Shown piece after piece: positions 50,177-59,241 of a DNA stretch of 64,000 nt. The DNA comes from Mariniphaga sp964398855 (lineage in GTDB: Bacteria; Bacteroidota; Bacteroidia; Bacteroidales; Prolixibacteraceae): positions 1 to 64,000 of the forward strand of contig CAYNOQ010000003.1 of NCBI GenBank assembly GCA_964398855.1, given 5' to 3'. Position numbers and translations under genes: made by a program. Every line of letters begins with the position of its first letter. The stretch's first letter is position 1. Below the pieces are notes generated by a model. It had not been told where the DNA came from and ran no database searches. It saw only the letters and a program-made list of their open reading frames with translations.

Positions 50177-51118
50177 ATGCAAAAACGCAATGAGTTGGCA
50201 AATGGAGTTAAACAGTACGCAAAGGAACTTGGATTTCTGGAGTGTGCAATTATTCCGGCTGGTGTTTTAACAGAAGAAGAGGAGCATTTCAACTCGTGGC
50301 TGAAAGCAGAAATGCACGGCGAAATGGGCTATATGGCGAGAAATGTGGAGAAACGCCTCGATATTAGTCTGTTAGTTGAAAACGCCAAAACAGTGGTTGT
50401 AACTCTTCTCAATTATTTTCCCGAAAATACACAGACCGACCCCGAAGCTCCCGTACTTTCAAAATATGCCTACGGCACTGATTATCATTTTATTATTAAG
50501 GATAAATTACGAAAGCTGTTAGATTATATCCGGGAGAATTTCGGCGATTGCAACGCCCGGACTTTCACTGATTCGGCTCCGGTGTTGGAGCGTGCCTGGG
50601 CACGCCGCGCCGGCTTGGGCTGGGTTGGCAAAAACAGCAATCTGATTTCGGTGGAGCATGGTAGTTTCTTTTTTATCGGTGAGCTTATTTTGGACATTGA
50701 ACTGCCTTATGATAAACCACGGATTATTGCCGATCATTGCTGCACCTGTACCCGATGTATTGATGCCTGCCCCACAAAAGCCATTGTTGCCGATAAAGTT
50801 GTGGATGCCCGTTTGTGTATCTCGTACCAAACCATTGAGCTGAAAGGGGATCTGGATGAAAACCTGAAAGGAAAGTTTGAAAATCGTGTGTTTGGCTGTG
50901 ACATCTGTCAGGATGTCTGCCCGTGGAATCTGAAATCGGAACCTCATAATGAGGACGCTTTTCATCCTCACCCTAAATTGCTGAATCTCACCAAAACTGA
51001 ATGGCACAGCATGGAGAGACCGCTTTTCAATGAGCTTTTCAGAAACTCGGCAGTGAAACGCGCCGGGTATAGCGGAGTGAAAAGAAATCTTGCTTTTTTG
51101 GAAGAACCGGAAGAATAA
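50177..51118 (+). CDS. queG: QueG, epoxyqueuosine reductase
   Basis: A 313-residue cobalamin-dependent iron-sulphur enzyme for the last step of queuosine synthesis in tRNA. Two ferredoxin-like 4Fe-4S motifs are present: CCTCTRCIDACPTKAI (near 190) and GCDICQDVCPWN (near 243). AWARRAGLGWVGKNSNLI (near 140) is the strongly conserved QueG block. Length agrees with shorter QueG forms lacking the HEAT-repeat tail. It lies 41 nt after the DUF59 gene, just after the Suf genes that could build its clusters. Confidence 0.94.
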   Translation: MQKRNELANGVKQYAKELGFLECAIIPAGVLTEEEEHFNSWLKAEMHGEMGYMARNVEKRLDISLLVENAKTVVVTLLNYFPENTQTDPEAPVLSKYAYGTDYHFIIKDKLRKLLDYIRENFGDCNARTFTDSAPVLERAWARRAGLGWVGKNSNLISVEHGSFFFIGELILDIELPYDKPRIIADHCCTCTRCIDACPTKAIVADKVVDARLCISYQTIELKGDLDENLKGKFENRVFGCDICQDVCPWNLKSEPHNEDAFHPHPKLLNLTKTEWHSMERPLFNELFRNSAVKRAGYSGVKRNLAFLEEPEE

Positions 51119-51124
51119 AAAAAA

Positions 51125-51145
51125 AGCCGGAAAAATTTTCCGGCT
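51125..51145. terminator. Bidirectional terminator between queG and nifJ
   Basis: AGCCGGAAAA (51125-51134) and TTTTCCGGCT (51136-51145) form a perfect 10-bp stem. The A tract just before it becomes a T tract on the minus strand, so it should end the nifJ transcript; it also lies 7 nt after the queG stop. Confidence 0.8.
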
Positions 51146-51174
51146 GTGGTTTAAAATGCTTAAAAGTTGGTTGA

Positions 51175-54100
51175 TTATTGTTCCTCAATAGTTGAGAAAT
51201 CCATGGCTGCCAATCTTTTATATGAGTTGTGCCTCCATTTTGCATTTTCTTCGGCAGCTTTGAACAGTTCGTTTGCTTCTGCCGGGAATGATTTTTTCAA
51301 TGAAGTGTAGCGTACTTCGCCACCTAAGAAATCCTGAAATTTGCTCCAGTCCGGGTCTTTTGAATCCAACTGGAACGGGTTTTTTCCCTCTTCCTCTAAA
51401 AGTGGATTATAGCGGAAAAGCGACCAGTATCCTGATTCCACTGCTCTTTTTTCTTCTGCCATCGACTTACCCATGCCCGCTCTCAATCCATGGGCTATAC
51501 AAGGTGAGTAGGCAATAATTATGGATGGTCCGGGATAAGCTTCTGCTTCGCGAAGTGCACGCAGGTATTGCGGCTGACTTGCCCCCATAGCTACCTGAGC
51601 CACATATACATAACCGTAGGTCATCATCATGGCGCCCAGATCTTTTTTGCGTATTTTTTTACCGGAAGCGGCAAATTTTGCAACTGCTCCGATGGGTGTC
51701 GATTTGGATGCCTGTCCACCGGTGTTGGAATAAACTTCGGTGTCCATCACCAATACGTTTACATCTTCGCCACTTGCCATGACGTGATCCAAACCGCCGT
51801 AGCCAATATCGTATGCCCAGCCGTCACCGCCAAAAATCCATACAGACTTTTTGGTAAGATATTGCTTCAGGTTAGTAATCTCCCTGGCATATTCACTATC
51901 GATTTCTGAGATAACTTCCAATACTTTTTCTGACACTTCAGTGGTGGTTTCACCATTGTTTTTGTTGTCAATCCATGCCTGGAATGCCTCTTTTTCTGCT
52001 TCACTTGCTCCGTTTCCGATTGCGCGCCGCATGATATCTTCAAGCCGGTTGCGCTGTGCGTTGACACCCTCAGAAAACCCGAAACCATATTCGGCATTGT
52101 CTTCAAAAAGTGAATTTCCCCATGCAGGACCGAATCCTGAATCCTTGTTCGTGCAATAGGGAGTTGAAGGAGCCGAGCCTCCGTAAATGGAAGAACAGCC
52201 GGTTGCATTAGCTACCATCATTCTTTCACCGTAAAGCTGCGTGATAAGCTTGATGTAGGGAGTTTCACCGCATCCGGCACAGGCGCCTGAAAATTCAAAC
52301 AGCGGCTGGGCAAACTGTGAGTTTTTAACAGATTTGGTACGGTCAACAATCTTTTCCTTCAGAGAAACATCATTAACCATGTACTCCCAACGTCCTATCT
52401 CATCGCTTTGTGTTCCGATTGGCTTCATTATCAGCGAATTGATTTTTGAAGGACACTCTTCAACACAAACTCCGCATCCGGTGCAGTCTAAAACGCTCAC
52501 CTGAATCCTGTAATTCAGACCGTTAAATACTTTCGTTGGTATGGCAACCCGCGTTTCGGTTCCTTCCGGCGCTTTATCTAATTCTTCTTCAGTTAAAAGG
52601 AACGGACGAATTGCGGCGTGCGGGCAAACATACGCACACTGGTTGCACTGAATGCAGTGCTCAGCCTGCCATTCCGGAACGCTGACGGCAATTCCACGCT
52701 TTTCCCAGGCAGCAGTGCCCAGTGGGAAAGTTCCGTCTTCAATTCCCTCAAATGTGGAAACGGGAAGATCGTCGCCCTTCTGATTGTTGATGGTATCAAC
52801 CACTTTCACAATAAATTCGGGGCGTTCGGTGAATCCGTTGGTCTCTTTCACCACAATATTCTTCCACTCCTTTGGAACTTCAACTTTGTGTACATTCTTT
52901 CCGCCGGCTTCTACCGCGGCAAAGTTCATGTTTACAATCTTTTCACCCTTTCTGCCATAAGACCTGACGATGGCTTTCTGCATTTCATGCACTGCCATGT
53001 CATAAGGTATCACCTCGGTAATTTTGAAAAATGCCGACTGCATAATGGTGTTGGTCCGGGTTCCCAAACCAATTTCTTCACCTAATTTAGTACCATTAAT
53101 AATATAGAACTGAATGTCATTTTCAGCTAAATATTTTTTCATGTGGTCGGGCAGGCGTTTTTTTGTCTCCTCCTCATCCCAAATGGAATTCAGCAAGAAG
53201 GAACCGCCTTTTTTAAGTCCTTTGAGCACATCATACATATTCACATAAGCCGAAACGTGGCAGGCAACAAAGTCGGGTGTGTTAACTAAATAGGTTGAAC
53301 GGATGGGTTCATCTCCAAAACGCAGATGCGAGCAGGTGAATCCACCTGATTTTTTGGAGTCATACTGGAAATATCCCTGGCAATATTTGTCGGTGGCATC
53401 ACCGATAATCGTAATGGAATTTTGGTTGGCTCCAACCGTTCCATCCGAGCCTAATCCATAAAATTTCGCCTGATAGGTTCCTTTCGGTGAAATATCAATC
53501 TCCTCTTTCAGCGGAAGCGATTTGAAGGTGATATCATCCACAATGCCGATTGTGAAATCGGTTTTGGGTTCACTCTTTTCCAGATTTTCATAAACCGATA
53601 TAATTTGTGATGGCGTGGTGTCTTTTGAGCCTAAACCATATCGTCCGCCAACAATAACTGGTGCATTTTCCTTACCGTAAAAAATGGATTTAACATCTAA
53701 ATAGAGCGGTTCGCCTGCTGAACCGGGTTCTTTGGCACGATCAAGCACTGCAATGCGTTTGACTGATTTGGGTAGCACCTGCAGCAGATATTTTGACGAA
53801 AACGGACGGAAAAGATGAACGGCAATCATTCCTGTTTTTTTGCCCTGGGCATTGAGGTAATCAATTGTCTCCTTGATGGTTTCGGTAACCGATCCCATTG
53901 CAATGATGATATTTTCCGCTTCGGGATCGCCGTAATAGCTGAATGGACGATATTCGCGCCCGGTAATTTTGGATATATCTTTCATGTATCCGGCAACAAT
54001 GTCGGGCACGGCATCATAAAAGCGGTTTGCAGATTCTTTCGCCTGGAAGAAAATATCGGGATTCTGAGCAGTTCCGCGCAAGACGGGACTTTCAGGGTTC

Positions 54101-54729
54101 AGCGCACGGTTGCGGAATTCCTGTAAAGCTTCCTGATCAATGAGCGGAACGATATCTTCCATTTCGATCGCTTCAATTTTCTGAATTTCATGTGAAGTGC
54201 GAAACCCGTCGAAGAAAGCTATAAACGGAATTCTTGATTTTAATGTGGCAAGATGCGCAACTCCGGCAAGGTCCATTTCTTCCTGAACAGAACCGGCGGC
54301 AATCATGGCGAATCCGGTCTGACGGGCTGCATAAATATCGCTGTGATCTCCAAAAATGGAAAGTGCGTGGGCTGCAACCGCGCGGGCGCTGACGTGAAAC
54401 ACCGTTGGCAGCAGCTCTCCGGCAATTTTATACATATTCGGAATCATCAGGAGCAATCCCTGAGATGCTGTGTATGTGGTTGCTAACGCTCCCGATTGAA
54501 GCGCCCCGTGAACGGCTCCGGCTGCGCCGCCTTCGCTCTGCATCTCAGCCAAACGGACAGGACGGCCAAACATATTCTTTTTGCCATAAGCAGCCCACTC
54601 GTCAACATATTCTGCCATGTTGGAAGATGGGGTAATCGGATAAATACAGGCTACTTCGCTAAACATGTAGCTGATGTGTGCAGCTGCATAATTTCCGTCA
54701 CAGGTGATAAACTTTTTTTGTTTTGCCAT
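51175..54729 (-). CDS. nifJ: Pyruvate:ferredoxin (flavodoxin) oxidoreductase
   Basis: A 1184-residue fused PFOR that converts pyruvate and CoA to acetyl-CoA and CO2, passing electrons to ferredoxin. Domain order is typical: the pyrimidine-binding domain (DGNYAAAHISYMFSEVACIYPITPSS), the gamma domain (GSDGTVGANQNSI near 430), two 4Fe-4S motifs (CIQCNQCAYVCPHAAI near 692 and CTGCGVCVEECPSK near 748), a third-cluster cysteine block (FSGACAGCGETPYIK near 823) and the TPP-binding block (GDGWAYDIGYGGLDHV near 966). The start has a good GGAG ribosome site 9 nt upstream (minus strand). It marks an anaerobic or facultative metabolism. Confidence 0.96.
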   Translation of the reverse strand: MAKQKKFITCDGNYAAAHISYMFSEVACIYPITPSSNMAEYVDEWAAYGKKNMFGRPVRLAEMQSEGGAAGAVHGALQSGALATTYTASQGLLLMIPNMYKIAGELLPTVFHVSARAVAAHALSIFGDHSDIYAARQTGFAMIAAGSVQEEMDLAGVAHLATLKSRIPFIAFFDGFRTSHEIQKIEAIEMEDIVPLIDQEALQEFRNRALNPESPVLRGTAQNPDIFFQAKESANRFYDAVPDIVAGYMKDISKITGREYRPFSYYGDPEAENIIIAMGSVTETIKETIDYLNAQGKKTGMIAVHLFRPFSSKYLLQVLPKSVKRIAVLDRAKEPGSAGEPLYLDVKSIFYGKENAPVIVGGRYGLGSKDTTPSQIISVYENLEKSEPKTDFTIGIVDDITFKSLPLKEEIDISPKGTYQAKFYGLGSDGTVGANQNSITIIGDATDKYCQGYFQYDSKKSGGFTCSHLRFGDEPIRSTYLVNTPDFVACHVSAYVNMYDVLKGLKKGGSFLLNSIWDEEETKKRLPDHMKKYLAENDIQFYIINGTKLGEEIGLGTRTNTIMQSAFFKITEVIPYDMAVHEMQKAIVRSYGRKGEKIVNMNFAAVEAGGKNVHKVEVPKEWKNIVVKETNGFTERPEFIVKVVDTINNQKGDDLPVSTFEGIEDGTFPLGTAAWEKRGIAVSVPEWQAEHCIQCNQCAYVCPHAAIRPFLLTEEELDKAPEGTETRVAIPTKVFNGLNYRIQVSVLDCTGCGVCVEECPSKINSLIMKPIGTQSDEIGRWEYMVNDVSLKEKIVDRTKSVKNSQFAQPLFEFSGACAGCGETPYIKLITQLYGERMMVANATGCSSIYGGSAPSTPYCTNKDSGFGPAWGNSLFEDNAEYGFGFSEGVNAQRNRLEDIMRRAIGNGASEAEKEAFQAWIDNKNNGETTTEVSEKVLEVISEIDSEYAREITNLKQYLTKKSVWIFGGDGWAYDIGYGGLDHVMASGEDVNVLVMDTEVYSNTGGQASKSTPIGAVAKFAASGKKIRKKDLGAMMMTYGYVYVAQVAMGASQPQYLRALREAEAYPGPSIIIAYSPCIAHGLRAGMGKSMAEEKRAVESGYWSLFRYNPLLEEEGKNPFQLDSKDPDWSKFQDFLGGEVRYTSLKKSFPAEANELFKAAEENAKWRHNSYKRLAAMDFSTIEEQ

Positions 54730-54780
54730 TATTAGTCTCCTTTGTTACAATAAGTTAATATTTTGGATTCAAAAACATTT

Positions 54781-55956
54781 TCAATATAAAAAACCAAAAA
54801 GCCAGAGCGGAATCGTGTTGCTGTTTCCGGTTTCCAGCATGTCGGCAGCGGCATATTGCCCCTTTTTAGGCTGAATTTTATGTCCTCCAACAATAAAATG
54901 ATAAGTGTTGTCCACTAAAAAATCAGCCCGTGCCGAGCTGTTTACCGGATGTACATATCCGGTCTGGTTATAAAAGAAAGTGTGTCTCAAGTTGATTTTT
55001 TCCGCATTGTTGGGTGCGATGGTGTACAACAGGTTGGTGTTGTGCATATATATTTTGTCCGGCTTTTTTAGGTCATTTTCATCGTTGTTTGAATAGAGCA
55101 GCTGAATGAGTTTGGCATTTTTCAGATAGCGCAGATAGTTCATTACAGTTGCCCGCGAAGCTTCAATATCGGTTGCAAGTTTGCTGACATTAGGTGCTAA
55201 CGGTGTGTCCAAAGCAATGATATGCAGAAGTTTCCTGAGTTTTGACAGGTATTTCAGTTCAATCTGATTGATATAGGGAATATCGATTTCAAGCGCCAGA
55301 TTTATGTGCTTGAGCAGCTCATTTGTGTAAAAATTCGGATTATCAATGAAATAAGGATAAAATCCGTTTTTCAGGTATTCGCCAAAATAGGCTAAAGGGC
55401 GTATTTTTGATACAATACTTTTAGAGATTTCCTCGTGATTCTGAATGATGTCATTGAGTGAATATACCGGAAAATTTAAGTTTGTAGCGTGGTTGAGATA
55501 TTCACGAAAAGAGAGTCCTTCAAGATGCTTTATTTTTATAATTCCGCTCAGAACGGGGTGCTCTTCAACGATGCGCATCACCGGTGATGAAGTGAAAATG
55601 ATTTTCAGTCCGGGCAGCTTGTCGTGGCACTGTCTGATCTCTTTTGCCCAGTTCGGGTATTTCTGAATCTGGTCGAGCAGCAGCACTTTGCCGCCCTTTT
55701 TGACAAACTCGTCGGCAAACGAGATAATCGTCCTTCGTGTGAAATAGAAATCGTTCAGATTTACATAGAGTGCAGTGGTGTCATCCGGGAAATTCTGCTT
55801 TAGATAATCAAGCAGAAAAGTTGTTTTTCCAACTCCGCGAAAACCTTTAATACATATCAGACGGTCTGTCCAGTCAATGATTCTTAAAAGCTCCCGGCTG
55901 AATGTCGGGTGCGTGCTTTCAAGAAGTGTCTTATGTGATTGATGAAAAAATTCCAA
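54781..55956 (-). CDS. AAA+ ATPase (AAA_14/DUF4143-like) with substituted Walker B glutamate
   Basis: A 391-residue P-loop ATPase. Walker A is GFRGVGKTT (38-46). Walker B reads VLLLDQIQKYPNW: the catalytic glutamate is replaced by Gln96 (codon CAG). Engineered E-to-Q changes at this place typically bind but barely hydrolyse ATP, so this protein may be a slow ATPase, unless another residue compensates. A sensor-like IIFTSSP (near 128), a winged-helix region (about 250-285) and a C-terminal domain with ARADFLVD and IVGGHKIQPKKGQY follow. The only usable start is TTG at 55956-55954, because a TAG lies two codons upstream; a -7 element just before it supports this. Function is unknown. Confidence 0.83.
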   Translation of the reverse strand: MEFFHQSHKTLLESTHPTFSRELLRIIDWTDRLICIKGFRGVGKTTFLLDYLKQNFPDDTTALYVNLNDFYFTRRTIISFADEFVKKGGKVLLLDQIQKYPNWAKEIRQCHDKLPGLKIIFTSSPVMRIVEEHPVLSGIIKIKHLEGLSFREYLNHATNLNFPVYSLNDIIQNHEEISKSIVSKIRPLAYFGEYLKNGFYPYFIDNPNFYTNELLKHINLALEIDIPYINQIELKYLSKLRKLLHIIALDTPLAPNVSKLATDIEASRATVMNYLRYLKNAKLIQLLYSNNDENDLKKPDKIYMHNTNLLYTIAPNNAEKINLRHTFFYNQTGYVHPVNSSARADFLVDNTYHFIVGGHKIQPKKGQYAAADMLETGNSNTIPLWLFGFLY

Positions 55957-55972
55957 AATCTATATTTTTTTA

Positions 55973-55980
55973 CAAAAATA
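55973..55980 (-). promoter_or_regulatory. -7 element for the second ATPase gene
   Basis: On the minus strand this is TATTTTTG, matching TAnnTTTG, about 17 nt before the TTG start codon. A 10-bp palindrome ATCTATAGAT lies upstream at 56003-56012 and could be an operator. Confidence 0.5.
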
Positions 55981-56055
55981 ACAGAATTTGGCAAAATTTG
56001 TAATCTATAGATAACAAAAATGAATATTTTGTGTAATTTAGATTTATTAAAAATA

Positions 56056-56085
56056 AGAAAAGCAGGCGATTTCGCCTGCTTTTCT
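56056..56085 (-). terminator. Rho-gene terminator hairpin
   Basis: AGAAAAGCAGGCGA and TCGCCTGCTTTTCT form a perfect 14-bp inverted repeat separated by 2 bases, 24 nt downstream of the rho stop. Minus-strand sequence after it is T-rich. It should isolate rho from the ATPase gene. Confidence 0.85.
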
Positions 56086-56109
56086 ATATATCTATATATC
56101 GTGAGCCGG

Positions 56110-57924
56110 TTAGCTGTCGTTCATGGATGCCAAAAACTCGGCAATAGAGTTGGATCGCATCAATCTTGTTTTAATAAACTCCATGGCTTCCAGTGAGTTC
56201 ATGTCGCCAAGATAGTTGCGCAATATCCATAATCTGGCGAGAATTTCCTTCTTGATGAGCAGGTCTTCACGACGGGTACTCGAAGCAGGAATATCCACTG
56301 ACGGGAAGATGCGCTTGTTGGACAGTTTCCGGTCAAGCTGCAGCTCCATATTTCCGGTTCCCTTGAATTCTTCAAAAATGACATCGTCCATTTTGGAGCC
56401 GGTTTCCGTGAGTGCGGTTGCCAGAATGGTAAGTGAACCGCCCTCTTCAATATTTCTTGCAGCGCCAAAGAATCGTTTGGGACGGTGTAGTGCGTTGGCG
56501 TCAACCCCGCCGGACAAAACTCTTCCCGAAGCGGGCTGAACCGTATTATATGCCCGTGCCAGACGGGTGATGGAATCTAAAAGAATGACTACATCGTGTC
56601 CGCACTCAACAAGCCGTTTTGCTTTTTCCAGCACAATGTTGGCAACTCTAACGTGTTTTTCTGCCGGTTCGTCAAACGTTGATGCAATGACTTCAGCATT
56701 TACGCTTCGTGCCATGTCGGTAACTTCTTCCGGGCGCTCATCAATCAGCAGAACAATCATATACACTTCCGGATGGTTGGCTGCAATTGCGTTGGCAATC
56801 TCTTTCAGCAGTACCGTTTTCCCGGTTTTGGGTTGCGCAACAATAAGTCCACGCTGCCCTTTCCCGATGGGTGCAAACATGTCCACCACACGTGTGGAGA
56901 GGTTGTCGTGCCCCTTTCCTGTAATTTCAAATTTTTCTTCGGGAAAAAGCGGAGTTAGATGATCAAACGGAACGCGGTCGCGGATATACTGCGGACTTCT
57001 GCCGTTTATCTCCGAAATTTTGATAAGCGGAAAATATTTTTCACCCTCTTTGGGCGGACGAATGGTGCCTGTAATGGTATCGCCGGTTTTTAGTCCGAAA
57101 AGCTTAATTTGTGATTGGGAAACATAAACATCATCCGGCGAGTTTAGGTAATTGTAATCTGATGAGCGGAGAAATCCGTATCCATCCTGTAAAATTTCAA
57201 GCACACCGGTGTTGGTTACAATTCCATCAAATTCATAATATTTGTTGCTTCTCTGTTTTTGCTGATAGTTTTTCTGCTCGCGCTGATCTGGTTTTTGAAA
57301 TTTTGGTTTTTCCTGCTCCTGATCCGCGTGTTGCGGTCTTTCCCTTTTATCTTTATGAGCCTGTTTTCCGTAATCATTCTTTTTGAGCTCAGGCTTTTCG
57401 GGTTTCGTAGCCTCCGTTTTGACCGGAGATGCCTGACTTTCGTCAGCATCAGATTGCAGGCTGGTTTTTTCCTTCTGTGCTATAGCTTTCTTATTGATTC
57501 CCTGAATTATGGCATTAATCTCTTCCTGCCTTGACTGAACCGGAATTTCTTCGGGTTTGGTAATTTCAGATTTAATATCAATACGCTCAGTTTTTGGTAC
57601 GGGTTCTTCTCTTTCCCGCCGCTGACGTTTCTTATTTCGTGAAATATCTTCTTTTTCAGGTGGTAAAGTCTCCTCTTTGGGAGATTCCTGCTTTTTTCTC
57701 AGGAAATTCTTAAAGGTGGAACGTTCCTCTTTTTTCTGAACGTTCTGTTCTTTGGGAGCAGTTCTCTTTACATTTTTTTCTGCTTCCCTGATAGCTTGTG
57801 TGTCAAGTATTTTATAGATGAGATCTTGCTTTTTGTAAGATTCAACACGCTTAATACTCAATTCCTTAGCAATATCACGTAGCTCGGGAACAAGCTTTTT
57901 GTTCAATTCTAAAATGTCGTACAT
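56110..57924 (-). CDS. rho: Transcription termination factor Rho
   Basis: A 604-residue Rho hexameric helicase, much longer than the 419 residues of E. coli Rho. The N-terminal helical domain (MYDILELNKKLVPELRDIAKEL) is followed by a charged, low-complexity insertion of about 170 residues (about 60-235, rich in Lys, Glu, Gln). After it come the RNA-binding cold-shock-like domain (GVLEILQDGYGFLRSSDYNY) and the ATPase core: GQRGLIVAQPKTGKT (Walker A), VVILLDSITRLARAYN (Walker B and Q-loop) and VDIPASSTRREDLL. The Walker region reads AQPKTGKT where E. coli has APPKAGKT. Long disordered insertions are known in Bacteroides Rho, where one promotes phase separation. The upstream 800 nt carry no gene, so a long leader or autoregulation is possible. 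Confidence 0.96.
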   Translation of the reverse strand: MYDILELNKKLVPELRDIAKELSIKRVESYKKQDLIYKILDTQAIREAEKNVKRTAPKEQNVQKKEERSTFKNFLRKKQESPKEETLPPEKEDISRNKKRQRREREEPVPKTERIDIKSEITKPEEIPVQSRQEEINAIIQGINKKAIAQKEKTSLQSDADESQASPVKTEATKPEKPELKKNDYGKQAHKDKRERPQHADQEQEKPKFQKPDQREQKNYQQKQRSNKYYEFDGIVTNTGVLEILQDGYGFLRSSDYNYLNSPDDVYVSQSQIKLFGLKTGDTITGTIRPPKEGEKYFPLIKISEINGRSPQYIRDRVPFDHLTPLFPEEKFEITGKGHDNLSTRVVDMFAPIGKGQRGLIVAQPKTGKTVLLKEIANAIAANHPEVYMIVLLIDERPEEVTDMARSVNAEVIASTFDEPAEKHVRVANIVLEKAKRLVECGHDVVILLDSITRLARAYNTVQPASGRVLSGGVDANALHRPKRFFGAARNIEEGGSLTILATALTETGSKMDDVIFEEFKGTGNMELQLDRKLSNKRIFPSVDIPASSTRREDLLIKKEILARLWILRNYLGDMNSLEAMEFIKTRLMRSNSIAEFLASMNDS

Positions 57925-58748
57925 TATTTAAATTTATTAATAATTATCCAGATTAACCTGTAACAGTTTCCGGGTTTGAAACAAAAATTGTGGAGTTGGA
58001 GTTTTGTTGAAATTTTGCTGCAATTATAGTAAATAGTTGTTACATGCCAAAATAAATTCTCTAATTTTAATTTTCAATCTAAATTATCCCAACTCTTTTA
58101 ATATTAGGCAGAAGAAAGCTTTCAAAGATTGTTTTTTCTATTTTTCAGACCGGATTACTACCTGATTTTTTCCTTTTTGAACAACGTTATTAAATCAACG
58201 GGGTGTTTGTTTTAGGGTATTTTCGCTAATGTAACGATTTTTTTTTGATTTTGTTTCATTTCAGAGCCTGATTTTCTGTTTTATTTTTAGTTATAGGAAA
58301 AGAAATGGATGACAGAGTTCTGAATCGGATTAAGAAATGCCACCAAGACACTAAGACCCACAAAAAACTGTTAAAAAAGTTAGTGAGATTTTGCGCCTGC
58401 CTGCCGTAGGCATGGCCTTTGTGCATTAGTGGCAAATAAATGAAAACAGAACGCAGATTACACGAATGAGTAGGCTCAACACGGATATTACAGATAAAAA
58501 TTCTGCGAAAATCTGCGGAATCTGCGGGAGAAAATCAGCGATAAATAAAGAGAATTGAGAATTAAGAATTGAAGTATAAGATATAAGATAAGAAAACTGA
58601 TGGGAAAGATTTTTGATACTTAGTGCCTTAGCGCTTTAGTGACAAAATTAAGAGAAGAAACAGAACGCTGATGATACAGATGAACAATTTTATTTGTCTT
58701 TGGGTCATTAAATAGGTTTCTTTTTTATTTTTGCACAAAATCGACAAA
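57925..58748. other. Gene-poor stretch with degenerate dispersed repeats
   Basis: No coding region is supported. The rho-proximal half (57925-58290) is AT-rich with no exact minus-strand TAnnTTTG match. The second half (58290-58720) holds phrases of two repeat types. One is CTTAGTGTC-like: 58335-58365 on the minus strand and 58616-58645 on the plus strand. The other is TCTGCGAAAATCTGCGGAATC (58500-58530). AAGTATAAGATATAAGATAAG near 58570 is a third simple repeat. Similar phrases occur at 33350-33565. Confidence 0.65.
58699..58733 (+). promoter_or_regulatory. Promoter for the small cupin gene
   Basis: TTTG (58699-58702), a 23-nt spacer and TATTTTTG (58726-58733) resemble the -33/-7 pattern, though the spacer is long. 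The -7 element overlaps the in-frame TTG at 58731, so translation should begin at ATG 58749. Confidence 0.5.
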
Positions 58749-59015
58749 ATGAGAATAGAAATTGAACAACCCGACCGTGAAGAGCTGGAAGAAGCGGGAG
58801 TTTTCGACTGGCCCGTTTGGGAACACGAAGAAGATAAATTTGACTGGTATTTTGACAAAACAGAACATTGCTATATAATAGAAGGTGTGGCAGATATTGT
58901 TTCCGAGTTTGACACCATTACAGTAAAACCCGGAGATTATCTGATTTTTCCTGCAGGGTTGGAGTGTGTCTGGGATATCAGATCCAAAATCAGGAAGCAC
59001 TACAGTTTTGAATAA
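58749..59015 (+). CDS. Small cupin-domain protein
   Basis: An 88-residue single-domain cupin. WYFDKTEHCYIIEGVADIVSEFD is cupin motif 1 and VKPGDYLIFPAGLECVWDI is motif 2, a pattern close to the EutQ/ureidoglycine-aminohydrolase-like cupin_3 group. The start is ATG 58749; an upstream TTG falls in the promoter. With few metal ligands (one His only) it may be a sugar- or metabolite-binding protein rather than an enzyme. It stands alone between the repeat-rich stretch and sucA. No function can be named. Confidence 0.8.
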   Translation: MRIEIEQPDREELEEAGVFDWPVWEHEEDKFDWYFDKTEHCYIIEGVADIVSEFDTITVKPGDYLIFPAGLECVWDIRSKIRKHYSFE

Positions 59016-59128
59016 TCCTTCGGTTTGATTCAGAAAAGAGTCATTTTGAAATCAGACTGCGCTTTTGTTTGATTTTTGGCTTATTCTCAGCCAAAAACAG
59101 ATGTGAAGCGTAATAAATCCGTTTTTTG

Positions 59129-59158
59129 TTGGAACCTTCCGGTTAATGACTAAATTTG
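59129..59158 (+). promoter_or_regulatory. Promoter for sucA-sucB
   Basis: TTG (59129-59131), a 19-nt spacer and TAAATTTG (59151-59158) are an excellent Bacteroidota -33/-7 match. The leader to the sucA ATG is about 75 nt. Confidence 0.7.
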
Positions 59159-59241
59159 TAGCTGCAATACAGGCTTTTTAGGAACATTTAAAATTCTGTG
59201 TTGTTTTTTATTTAGTCTTAACAGATAAAGTAATTTCAGCA

